A stretch of 7,958 bases of DNA from an uncultured Bacteroidota bacterium. GTDB taxonomy: Bacteria > Bacteroidota > Bacteroidia > Bacteroidales > SZUA-534. The translations under genes were made by a program, and so were the position numbers. Where the stretch lies: contig CALCFP010000206.1 of NCBI GenBank assembly GCA_937900725.1, positions 1-7,958 on the forward strand, written 5' to 3'. How positions within the stretch are numbered: position 1 is the first letter of the stretch; every line of letters starts with the position of its first letter. A model generated the notes under the pieces. That model was given only the letters and a program-made list of their open reading frames with translations. It made no database searches and had not been told where the DNA came from. Of this stretch, positions 1 through 5,723 are shown one piece after another.

Positions 1-149
1 TTCTTGGAGGCTTCGAACACGCGGAGGACGTCCTGATTCTCGACAGATGAGAGATCCAGCTTGGCTCCTGTATCTGATCCAAGTTCGGTATAGTTGGTCA
101 CGTCCGGCTCGTACTGAAGCCTGACCCATGGGTTCTTTCTGGCTGTCAT
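1..149 (-). CDS. Unidentified protein, N-terminal fragment (cut by window edge)
   Basis: An open frame of 49 codons begins at an ATG whose last two bases belong to the TGA stop of the aminotransferase gene (ATGA, 4-base overlap), and it runs off the left edge without a stop. It starts MTARKNPWVRLQYEPDV; I do not recognise the family. There is no signal peptide or membrane segment in the visible part. The overlap strongly suggests translational coupling with the aminotransferase, so a role in the same sugar or polysaccharide pathway is a reasonable inference, but nothing in the residues proves it. Base composition is GC-rich (about 53-54% by hand count), like the adjacent end of the aminotransferase gene and unlike most of the window. 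Confidence 0.6.
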   Translation of the reverse strand, partial: MTARKNPWVRLQYEPDVTNYTELGSDTGAKLDLSSVENQDVLRVFEASK

Positions 150-1267
150 AGAGCGGCTTTGAGTGCTGTGCAGACTGTGTCTATCTGTTCTTCAGTGAGA
201 TATGGATGCATAGGGAGGGACAGTACGGTCTCGCAGAGCCTGTCCGCCACGGGGCAGTTTCTGACCGACAGTCCGGCAAAGGCCTGCTGCCTGTGCATAG
301 GAAGCGGATAATAGACCATCGTCGGGATGTCCTGTTCATTTAGAGCCTTCTGAACTCTCTCCCTCTGCTGGGATGACTCTAGACGGATGGCGTACTGCGC
401 CCAGCTGGAGCCGAAGCCTTCCTCCACCACAGGGACTGGGACCACGCCCTCCAGCCTTTCGTTATATCTGCCTGCGGCAATGTTTACGTCCGTCAGTTCC
501 CATTCTTTGAACGCCTTGAATTTTTCAAGCAGAACGGCCGCCTGAATGGTATCAAGCCGGGAGTTCATACCGATACGGACATTCTGATATTTGTCGGACC
601 CTTTACCATGGACACGATAACTGTCCATCAGGGACGCCCATTCGTCATTGTCAGTGAACACGGCTCCGCCGTCACCGTAGCATCCGAGGTTTTTTGATGG
701 GAAGAACGATGTGCAGCCTATATTGCCCATAGTTCCAGCCTTCTTGATTGTACCGTCGCTAAATCTATATTCTGCTCCTAAGCCTTGAGCAGTGTCTTCT
801 ACAATGTATAGGCCAAATTCTTCCGCAATCTTCAGTAGTGGTTCCATATCGGCACACTGACCGAATAGATGAACAGGTACTATTGCTTTGGTTTTTGGCG
901 AGATAGCCTTCTTTACGGATTCAATGTCGATGTTGAATGTTTTTGGGTTGACGTCAACCAAAATGGGTGTAAGGCCCAGCAGTGCAATTACTTCAACAGT
1001 AGCAATGAAAGTGAAGTCTGTGGTTATTACCTCGTCGCCTGGTTTCAGTCCAAGTGCCATCAATGCCACTTGCAGTGCATCGGTACCGTTCCCGCAAGTT
1101 ATGACATTCTTAACTTGCAGATGTAGTGCCAACTCCAACTCAAAAGCCTTGACATCGTTGCCTTTGACAAATTGGCAACTGTCAATCACATTTTGGATTG
1201 CGTTGTCAATTTCGGGTTTTATCTTTAGGTATTGACTTTTTAAGTCAACCATACACAACGGTTTCAT
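146..1267 (-). CDS. DegT/DnrJ/EryC1/StrS-family sugar aminotransferase (WbpE-like)
   Basis: A 373-residue PLP-dependent aminotransferase that transfers an amino group, usually from glutamate, to a keto group on a nucleotide sugar for O-antigen, capsule or glycan synthesis in the cytoplasm. Visible family marks are the N-terminal MVDLKSQY, the GNGTDAL cofactor-phosphate motif near residues 59-65, the EDTAQ aspartate (D158) that contacts the PLP ring nitrogen, the SFFPSKNLGCYGDGG block with the Schiff-base lysine K192, and the C-terminal SLPMHPYL. From memory, these blocks resemble Pseudomonas WbpE, the aminotransferase acting on UDP-2-acetamido-3-oxo-glucuronate. The exact substrate is inferred, because related enzymes differ in position specificity. 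Length is normal and all key residues are present. The start at 1267 gives the usual few residues before VDLK; an ATG at 1252 is possible. It lies downstream of rny and overlaps the next gene by 4 bases. GC content steps up sharply in the downstream 60% of the gene. Confidence 0.9.
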   Translation of the reverse strand: MKPLCMVDLKSQYLKIKPEIDNAIQNVIDSCQFVKGNDVKAFELELALHLQVKNVITCGNGTDALQVALMALGLKPGDEVITTDFTFIATVEVIALLGLTPILVDVNPKTFNIDIESVKKAISPKTKAIVPVHLFGQCADMEPLLKIAEEFGLYIVEDTAQGLGAEYRFSDGTIKKAGTMGNIGCTSFFPSKNLGCYGDGGAVFTDNDEWASLMDSYRVHGKGSDKYQNVRIGMNSRLDTIQAAVLLEKFKAFKEWELTDVNIAAGRYNERLEGVVPVPVVEEGFGSSWAQYAIRLESSQQRERVQKALNEQDIPTMVYYPLPMHRQQAFAGLSVRNCPVADRLCETVLSLPMHPYLTEEQIDTVCTALKAAL

Positions 1268-1287
1268 AATGGCATATATATAAATGT

Positions 1288-1315
1288 TAAGAGCCGATGG
1301 TTAAATCGGCTCTAA
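1288..1315 (-). terminator. Hairpin between rny and the aminotransferase gene (weak terminator or attenuator)
   Basis: A 9-bp perfect stem (AGAGCCGAT at 1290-1298 with ATCGGCTCT at 1305-1313, 6-base loop) extends by TTA/TAA pairs with one bulged A. Read on the minus strand it is followed by TTAACATTTATAT, which is T-rich but not a clean U tract. It sits in the 67-bp gap after the rny stop and just before the aminotransferase ATG. It may end or reduce rny transcription, and may therefore separate the housekeeping unit from the polysaccharide-type genes. No Bacteroidota promoter element was found between this hairpin and the aminotransferase start. Confidence 0.5.
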
Positions 1316-1334
1316 CTGATTTATGCGCGTGTTT

Positions 1335-2873
1335 TTATTTGGCGTAACTTACTGCACGTGTTTCGCGGATAACTGTAATCCTTATTTGTCCAGGATAAGT
1401 CATTTCGTCCTGAATCTTCTTTGCAATGTCGAACGACAGTGATTCTGCATCTGCATCGCTTACCTTCTCGCTACCTACTATCACACGCAACTCGCGGCCT
1501 GCCTGAATTGCGTATGTTTTGAGTACGCCAGGGTATGAAAGTGCCAAATCTTCAAGTTCTTTCAGTCGTTTGATGTATGACTCGACTACTTCGCGGCGTG
1601 CTCCAGGACGTGCACCTGAAATGGCGTCGCAAATTTGGACTATAGGTGCTATGAGAGTCTGCATTTCCACTTCATCGTGGTGTGCGCCAATGGCATTGCA
1701 GATGTCAGGTTTTTCCTTGTATTTCTCGGCAATGTTCATACCTAATATTGCGTGTGGCAACTCTGGCTCGTCGTCAGGCACCTTTCCTATATCGTGTAGC
1801 AGGCCTGCACGTTTTGCGGCTTTAGGGTTTAATCCCAGTTCTGAAGCCATTATGGCTGCCAAGTTGGCAACTTCGCGTGAGTGTTGCAGAAGGTTTTGCC
1901 CGTATGATGAACGGTATTTCATTTTTCCGATTAAACGGATTAGTTCAGGATGCAATCCGTGAATTCCAAGGTCAATGGCAGTGCGTTTGCCAGTCTCAAT
2001 CATTTCTTCCTCTACCATCTTTTGTGTCTTTGCCACAATCTCCTCAATGCGGGCAGGGTGGATGCGGCCGTCGGTGACAAGTTGGTGAAGAGCGAGGCGG
2101 GCAACTTCGCGGCGAACAGGGTCGAATGCCGAAAGAATGATAGCTTCAGGGGTATCGTCCACAATGATTTCCACACCAGTGGCAGCCTCAAGGGCGCGGA
2201 TGTTGCGGCCTTCGCGGCCAATGATGCGACCTTTTATGTCGTCATTCTCAATATGGAATACAGTCACTGAATTTTCAATGGCCTGTTCCGAGGCGACACG
2301 TTGGATTGTCTGCAATATTATGCGTTTTGCCTCCTTGTTTGCTGACAGACGAGCCTCGTCCATTATCTCATTTATTTCAGACATTGCCTGAGTGCGAGCT
2401 TCAGCTTTTAACGAGTCCATAAGCTGGTTCTTCGCTTCTTCTACAGATATGCCTGAAATTGAAACAAGTTGTTCAACTTGTTGCTTGTGAACTTTGTCAA
2501 GTTCCTCGTTTTTCTTTTCTGCAATTTCAAGTTGAGCAGTAAGACTATCTTTCAGAGTGTCAACCTCTTTCTTCTTGCGGTTATACTCTTCAATTTGATG
2601 ATTGATGCCGGCTTCTTTCTGTTTCAGTTTGTTTTCGGCTGCAACCACTTTGTTGTTGCGTTCGTTGATGACTTTTTCGTGCTCAGCCTTGAGTTGCAAG
2701 AATTTCTCCTTTGCTTGAAGTGCCTTTTCCTTCTTTATCATTTCTGCTTCGGCTTCTGCCTCTTGCACCAACCGTGTTGTTTTTTTCTTCAATGCAATCT
2801 TCAGTATTATGAATGCTATTACAAATCCAACAATGACTGATATGATTGCAATAATTACCAATTGCTTATCCAT
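1335..2873 (-). CDS. rny: Ribonuclease Y (membrane-anchored endoribonuclease)
   Basis: A 512-residue protein with the full RNase Y layout. A membrane anchor spans residues about 5-27. A long charged coiled coil covers about 30-145. The KH RNA-binding domain has the GxxG loop G219-R-E-G222 and runs to about 242. The HD domain shows H331, the H360-D361 pair in LLHDIGK, H398-H399 in AHHDE and D416 in the following ICDAISGARPGARRE block. The family cleaves single-stranded mRNA at the inner membrane and starts mRNA decay; the HD residues bind the metal ions. Length matches the roughly 510-520 residues usual for the family and nothing is missing. The ATG lies about 22 nt after the 3' end of the upstream 6S-like RNA, with no -7 element between them, so transcription probably comes from upstream by read-through. 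The preceding genes are zapA and its coiled-coil partner. Confidence 0.97.
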   Translation of the reverse strand: MDKQLVIIAIISVIVGFVIAFIILKIALKKKTTRLVQEAEAEAEMIKKEKALQAKEKFLQLKAEHEKVINERNNKVVAAENKLKQKEAGINHQIEEYNRKKKEVDTLKDSLTAQLEIAEKKNEELDKVHKQQVEQLVSISGISVEEAKNQLMDSLKAEARTQAMSEINEIMDEARLSANKEAKRIILQTIQRVASEQAIENSVTVFHIENDDIKGRIIGREGRNIRALEAATGVEIIVDDTPEAIILSAFDPVRREVARLALHQLVTDGRIHPARIEEIVAKTQKMVEEEMIETGKRTAIDLGIHGLHPELIRLIGKMKYRSSYGQNLLQHSREVANLAAIMASELGLNPKAAKRAGLLHDIGKVPDDEPELPHAILGMNIAEKYKEKPDICNAIGAHHDEVEMQTLIAPIVQICDAISGARPGARREVVESYIKRLKELEDLALSYPGVLKTYAIQAGRELRVIVGSEKVSDADAESLSFDIAKKIQDEMTYPGQIRITVIRETRAVSYAK

Positions 2874-2895
2874 ATAGTTATTAATGTTAATAAAT

Positions 2896-2911
2896 AAAAA
2901 AGCCGCACCGG
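2896..2911 (-). terminator. 3' end of the 6S RNA: closing-stem arm plus U6
   Basis: On the minus strand CCGGTGCGGC is followed by six T's. The matching stem arm is about 170 nt upstream, so this is the closing helix of the whole RNA rather than a compact hairpin. It may act as a leaky terminator, which would let RNA polymerase continue into rny 22 nt further on. Confidence 0.5.
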
Positions 2912-3088
2912 AAAGTATTTGTGAAAACTCCTATAAAAATATAGGCGGAGATGCGGCGATTGTTTCTTACTTCCACTGAACCCGAAGGTTCCGTCTTGCG
3001 GCGGTGAGGCCTGTCTTACGCAATAATAAACGCAACCCCTAAAATAATTAGTGTTGAGTTTCCCAAACTATTCCAAACCGGTGCGGTT
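2896..3088 (-). ncRNA. ssrS: 6S RNA (RNA polymerase-binding regulator)
   Basis: The minus strand encodes an RNA of about 190 nt with 6S architecture. Its ends pair as a 9-bp closing stem (CCGCACCGG, from 3086 to 3078, with CCGGTGCGG, from 2911 to 2903), followed by a U6 tract. Inside are a second helix (GAAACUC with GAGUUUU), a large bubble with a small CCUAUA/UAUAGG hairpin (2930-2945) on its 3' side, and an imperfect terminal stem holding a GAACC-UUCG-GGUUC hairpin (2978-2991). 6S RNA mimics an open promoter and binds sigma-factor-containing RNA polymerase, mostly in stationary phase. The position beside zapA parallels the zapA-ssrS order of E. coli and supports the call. No TAnnTTTG element lies just upstream, so it may be processed from the zap transcript. 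The ends are estimated from pairing. It has no protein-coding signal. Confidence 0.8.
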
Positions 3089-3127
3089 ATTTATTCGGTT
3101 TATATATAAAAGAACTCGTTGTTATTC

Positions 3128-3415
3128 TTAATCATTTAGTAAAGATGACAACTGGTTGTCAAGTTTGCTTAATTCTTCAATAACTGGCAGAACTTCAAAG
3201 TGCTCTTCGCTTTCAACAACGTGTGTCGCAAATTGTAGGGCAACCATTGCCAAAAAGTCCTGGCCGTCTTTGTTGTTATACAATTGCTTATATTGGGCAA
3301 TCGTATCGTTTATCTTTTTTGCAGCCTTCCTTATTTTCTCCTCATCATTGCGATTAATCTTAATAGGATAAGACCTGTCACAAAGGGTGATGTTTATGGT
3401 AAATTCGTTATCCAT
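3128..3415 (-). CDS. zapA: Cell division protein ZapA
   Basis: A 95-residue ZapA-family protein, which binds and cross-links FtsZ filaments at the division site in the cytoplasm. Residues 1-45 form the small globular head (ITLCDRSYPIKI, then a charged helix EEKIRKAAKKINDTIAQYK). Residues about 50-92 form the long C-terminal helix used for dimer and tetramer coiled-coil contacts, with the FLAMVALQFA core typical of the family. It is slightly shorter than the 109-residue E. coli protein. It starts 13 bp after the coiled-coil gene and has no promoter element of its own, so the two are co-transcribed. The 6S-like RNA begins about 40 bp after its stop codon. The family call is firm, though sequence identity to studied ZapA proteins is expected to be low. 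Confidence 0.9.
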   Translation of the reverse strand: MDNEFTINITLCDRSYPIKINRNDEEKIRKAAKKINDTIAQYKQLYNNKDGQDFLAMVALQFATHVVESEEHFEVLPVIEELSKLDNQLSSLLND

Positions 3416-3428
3416 TTAAAATTAACTC

Positions 3429-3719
3429 TTATCGGTTCAATAGGGCGATGCAATTATCAATCTCCCGCACTATCTTATTTATCTTGTTTTTAGCCTCTTG
3501 CGGATTATTGTCGCTTGCGGCCAAAAATGTATTCGCTAATTGTTGTGTATTCTGTTCTTTTTTGTTGTCTGACAATTCTTTTTCTTTTGCTTCCAATTTC
3601 TGTTTCAGGATGGTGTTTTCTTCAGCCAATTTCACGTTCTCTTCCTTGAGAGACTTGTACTTTTCAACAAGTTTCTCAAACTTAAGTTTAAACGATTCGA
3701 TTATTTGCGTTGATCCCAT
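3429..3719 (-). CDS. Small coiled-coil protein paired with ZapA (ZapB/ZauP-like)
   Basis: A 96-residue soluble protein. Residues about 8-55 are a continuous heptad-patterned coiled coil rich in K and E (FEKLVEKYKSLKEENVKLAEE). A polar linker of about 56-70 follows, and then a short second helix (AKNKINKIVREIDNCIALL). It has no membrane segment or signal. It is the first gene of the zap unit and sits 13 bp before zapA. In E. coli the coiled-coil ZapB, and in Caulobacter the ZapA-upstream protein ZauP, work with ZapA to focus the Z-ring. The arrangement here suggests the same job, but coiled coils converge easily, so homology to either is not shown. It is transcribed from the strong promoter directly upstream. 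Confidence 0.75.
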   Translation of the reverse strand: MGSTQIIESFKLKFEKLVEKYKSLKEENVKLAEENTILKQKLEAKEKELSDNKKEQNTQQLANTFLAASDNNPQEAKNKINKIVREIDNCIALLNR

Positions 3720-3735
3720 TCAACAAAAATTTCTA

Positions 3736-3766
3736 CAAAATTAGCATTGCTTTTATTTTTTACAAA
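3736..3766 (-). promoter_or_regulatory. Bacteroidota-type promoter of the zapB-like/zapA/6S/rny unit
   Basis: On the minus strand there is a perfect -33 TTTG (3766-3763), exactly 19 bp, then a perfect -7 TAATTTTG (3743-3736), matching the Bacteroidota consensus TTTG-N19-TAnnTTTG. The expected transcription start is near 3730, giving a leader of only about 10 nt before the first ATG at 3719. It is the best promoter in the window. Confidence 0.8.
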
Positions 3767-3776
3767 TGAATTTGTA
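3761..3776. repeat. Perfect 16-bp palindrome over the -33 element
   Basis: TACAAAT-GA-ATTTGTA has 7-bp arms with a 2-bp centre. The left arm contains the CAAA that is the minus-strand -33 TTTG. It lies in the zap/dnaX divergent region and could be an operator for a dimeric regulator. It could also be chance in AT-rich DNA. Confidence 0.5.
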
Positions 3777-3875
3777 TTGCTTTGACACTAATTGTTGGCT
3801 GGCAATGAAATAAAATTTCCGACAATCTTTTTGGTGTTGTTGAAAACTTAAAATGCAGGTGTGTTTATGTTTTTT

Positions 3876-3883
3876 TATATTTG
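3876..3883 (+). promoter_or_regulatory. Likely -7 element of the dnaX promoter
   Basis: TATATTTG matches the Bacteroidota TAnnTTTG -7 consensus and lies 19 bp before the dnaX ATG, so the leader would be only about 12 nt. No good TTTG is found at the expected -33 position, so the promoter may be weak or rely on the T-rich stretch upstream. Confidence 0.5.
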
Positions 3884-3902
3884 CCAACACTATTGAGACG
3901 CA

Positions 3903-5015
3903 ATGAGCGAATTTATTGTATCGGCACGTAAGTATAGACCAATTACATTTGACAGTGTTGTAGGGCAGTCATCTATCACCACAACGCTGAAGAATGCAAT
4001 TGTCAACAAGCATCTGGCTCAGGCTTATTTGTTTTGTGGCCCCAGAGGTGTTGGCAAAACTACTTGCGCACGTATCTTCGCAAAGACAATAAACTGCCTA
4101 AACCCAACAGCCGATATGGAACCTTGCAATGAATGCGAATCCTGCAAGGCGTTCAACGAGGACCGTTCATACAACATCCACGAACTGGATGCTGCATCAA
4201 ACAATTCCGTTGAGGACATTCGCTCAATAATAGACAAAGTGCGAATCCCGCCACAGATAGGCAGTTACAGTGTATATATCATCGATGAGGTGCACATGCT
4301 GTCGCAAGCGGCCTTCAATGCCTTTTTGAAGACACTTGAAGAACCACCAAGGCACGCAATATTCATTCTTGCCACAACAGAAAAGCACAAAGTGTTGCCT
4401 ACAATCTTGTCAAGGTGTCAGGTGTACAATTTTAGTCGCATTACGGTGGAGGATGCTGTTGCTCAATTGTCACGCGTGGCTGAAAAGGAAGGAATAAAGG
4501 CTGATCCTGACGCATTGATGGTTATTGCGCAAAAGGCCGACGGAGCAATGCGTGACGCATTGTCTATATTCGACCAGATTGTCAGTTTCTCCGGCAGCGA
4601 AATAACTTATGATAAGACTGTCGCCAATTTGAATGTGCTCGATTACGATTTCTTCTTCAAACTTGTAGATGCATTTTTGAGCGAGAACGTGGCTGAAAGT
4701 TTGACCATATATGATGAAATCCTTGAAAAAGGATTTGAAGGTCAACATTTTTTACAAGGTTTAAGCAAGCATTTCCGCGATTTGCTTGTTTCGTCCAATG
4801 AGCAGACTGTCTGCTTGCTTGATGCAAGTGCTAATATACGTACTCACTACCTTGAGCAGGCAAGAAAATGTCAGGCTTGGTTCATCTTTGACGCATTGAA
4901 AGTTCTTAATGAGGCCGAAGCCAATTACCGCATCAGTCAAAACAAACGTTTAGCGGTGGAGTTCGCCTTGATGCGATTGTGCAATCTTGAGGCTGAAAAA
5001 AAAAACGAGAACTGA
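3903..5015 (+). CDS. dnaX: DNA polymerase III subunit gamma (tau N-terminal part), zero-frame product of dnaX
   Basis: Clamp-loader ATPase: domains I-III of DnaX, which with the delta subunits load the sliding clamp at the replication fork. It shows Walker A GPRGVGKT (residues 46-53), the four-cysteine zinc site C65, C75, C78, C81, Walker B VYIIDEVH with D128-E129, the SRC sensor motif 170-172 and a helical domain III ending near residue 362 (AVEFALMRLCNL). In the zero frame translation stops at a TGA after only eight more residues (EAEKKNEN), giving 370 residues, about the size expected of gamma. The stop follows a run of ten A's (4996-5005), and the missing C-terminal part of tau continues in the -1 frame. 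A -1 shift over 3903-5584 gives one 560-residue protein, near the usual Bacteroidota DnaX length. The alternative is a sequence error in the A run. All catalytic residues are intact. Confidence 0.95.
   Translation: MSEFIVSARKYRPITFDSVVGQSSITTTLKNAIVNKHLAQAYLFCGPRGVGKTTCARIFAKTINCLNPTADMEPCNECESCKAFNEDRSYNIHELDAASNNSVEDIRSIIDKVRIPPQIGSYSVYIIDEVHMLSQAAFNAFLKTLEEPPRHAIFILATTEKHKVLPTILSRCQVYNFSRITVEDAVAQLSRVAEKEGIKADPDALMVIAQKADGAMRDALSIFDQIVSFSGSEITYDKTVANLNVLDYDFFFKLVDAFLSENVAESLTIYDEILEKGFEGQHFLQGLSKHFRDLLVSSNEQTVCLLDASANIRTHYLEQARKCQAWFIFDALKVLNEAEANYRISQNKRLAVEFALMRLCNLEAEKKNEN
4996..5006 (+). other. A10 slippery run in dnaX (candidate -1 frameshift / transcriptional slippage site)
   Basis: Ten consecutive A's followed by C. 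In the dnaX frame they read GAA AAA AAA AAC, containing A-AAA-AAA and A-AAA-AAC heptamers of the X-XXY-YYZ type. The -1 frame has a TGA at 4994-4996 and is open immediately after it, so the shift has to happen on or just after this run (before the zero-frame TGA). E. coli dnaX shifts on A-AAA-AAG, and Thermus dnaX uses RNA polymerase slippage on A9. Homopolymer miscalling would give the same picture. Confidence 0.65.
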
Positions 5016-5584
5016 AGCGGCTTAAAAGAAAAAAATTGCAAGCCGTCGAGAATCCCGTAGGAACAGAAAGTCAATCATCACAACAAAGTGAAAAACGGCC
5101 AGTACCGGTTAAGTTTCATCCTATATACAAGGAATATCCAAAGACGATTTCACTTGACAGTGTTAAGAAGGAGAGTTTAGAAGAAGCATCTTCCGATATT
5201 TCCGTAAAAGATGAATTCACACAAGAGCAGTTTGAGTCTGCCTGGAATGATTTTGCGAAGGCGGAAAAGAATCTGCGTCCACGTTTGTCCGACTCATTGC
5301 TTTCGCAAGTGCCTTCTATTCCCGCCAGGGGCTTGACTTTCCGCTTCAAGGTGGGTAGCCAGACAGTCAAGGATTTTATGTATAGGTCGGTACATGATTC
5401 TTTGGAGGGCTATTTGCGGAAAAAACTTCATAATTCCGACATTAACCTCCGGTTTGAAACCGTGGATGAGGAATTTGATGAAATAGGCTTACCTTATACT
5501 TCAAAGGAAAAATACAAGTATTTTGTTGAGAAGAATCCTGCATTGGTGTTGTTACGTGATGCTTTCGATTTGGAAACTGACTAA
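4997..5584 (+). CDS. dnaX: C-terminal (tau-specific) part of DnaX, -1 frame
   Basis: An open frame that begins right after an in-frame TGA inside the A10 run and ends at 5584, adding about 193 residues after a shift. It first encodes a lysine/arginine-rich linker and a polar Q/S/E-rich stretch. A compact domain follows, from about EFTQEQFESAWNDFAK to the end, which is KYFVEKNPALVLLRDAFDLETD. From memory, this ending resembles the C-termini of full-length Bacteroidales DnaX proteins. In tau this region contacts the polymerase alpha subunit and helicase, so it couples the replisome. The frame has no ATG near its start (the only internal one is far downstream) and no promoter. A TTG at 5036 is the nearest alternative start and lacks support. 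It is therefore best read as part of dnaX, reached by frameshifting or interrupted by an indel. Confidence 0.75.
   Translation, partial: KKKRELKRLKRKKLQAVENPVGTESQSSQQSEKRPVPVKFHPIYKEYPKTISLDSVKKESLEEASSDISVKDEFTQEQFESAWNDFAKAEKNLRPRLSDSLLSQVPSIPARGLTFRFKVGSQTVKDFMYRSVHDSLEGYLRKKLHNSDINLRFETVDEEFDEIGLPYTSKEKYKYFVEKNPALVLLRDAFDLETD
5017..5046 (+). other. Small stem-loop just downstream of the dnaX slippery run
   Basis: CGGCTT (5018-5023) pairs perfectly with AAGCCG (5040-5045), with a G-U pair at the base and a 16-base A-rich loop. It begins about 10 nt after the A-AAA-AAC heptamer and 1 nt after the gamma stop codon. That is the side and roughly the distance expected of a stimulatory element, though the stem is weak. 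Confidence 0.35.
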
Positions 5585-5668
5585 AGTCAGCATGTTTGCA
5601 CCCAAATAATATTATTCCGATTTTTGAGTTCACAGAACTGCGGCGATAGTATATTTTGTTAATTATCG

Positions 5669-5702
5669 CAAAAAAGAAGGGAACATTTTATTGTCCCCTT
5701 CT
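5669..5702 (-). terminator. Terminator of the alpha/beta hydrolase gene
   Basis: On the minus strand AGAAGGGGACA (5702-5692) pairs with TGTTCCCTTCT (5685-5675) over 11 bp with one G-U pair and a 6-base loop, followed by TTTTTT (5675-5670). It lies about 20 bp after the hydrolase stop. On the plus strand the stem has an A-C mismatch and no U tract, so it should not serve convergent dnaX well. Confidence 0.8.
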
Positions 5703-5723
5703 AATATAGTCTCGTTTAGGATT

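Noticed and set aside
888..1235. Plus-strand open frames opposite the aminotransferase
   Set aside because: They lie wholly antisense to a complete, motif-bearing gene and show no recognisable protein features.
2469..2840. Plus-strand open frame with hydrophobic, phenylalanine-rich product
   Set aside because: It is the antisense of the lysine/glutamate-rich coiled coil of RNase Y (AAG/GAA codons read backwards as CTT/TTC) and has no start signal or promoter.
3016..3110. A separate promoter for the 6S-like RNA
   Set aside because: No TAnnTTTG element on the minus strand fits at the right distance from the 5' end; nearby AT-rich words (TATATATAAA) do not match the consensus.
5036..5584. Independent 182-residue gene starting at TTG 5036
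   Set aside because: There is no promoter and no ATG near its start, the frame is open back to the A10 run, and the C-terminus resembles the end of full-length Bacteroidales DnaX. It is better read as the tau part of dnaX.
5643..5669. GCGATA...TATCGC inverted repeat as a dnaX terminator
   Set aside because: On the plus strand it is followed by A's, not T's, and the loop is long and AT-rich. No convincing plus-strand terminator for dnaX was found.
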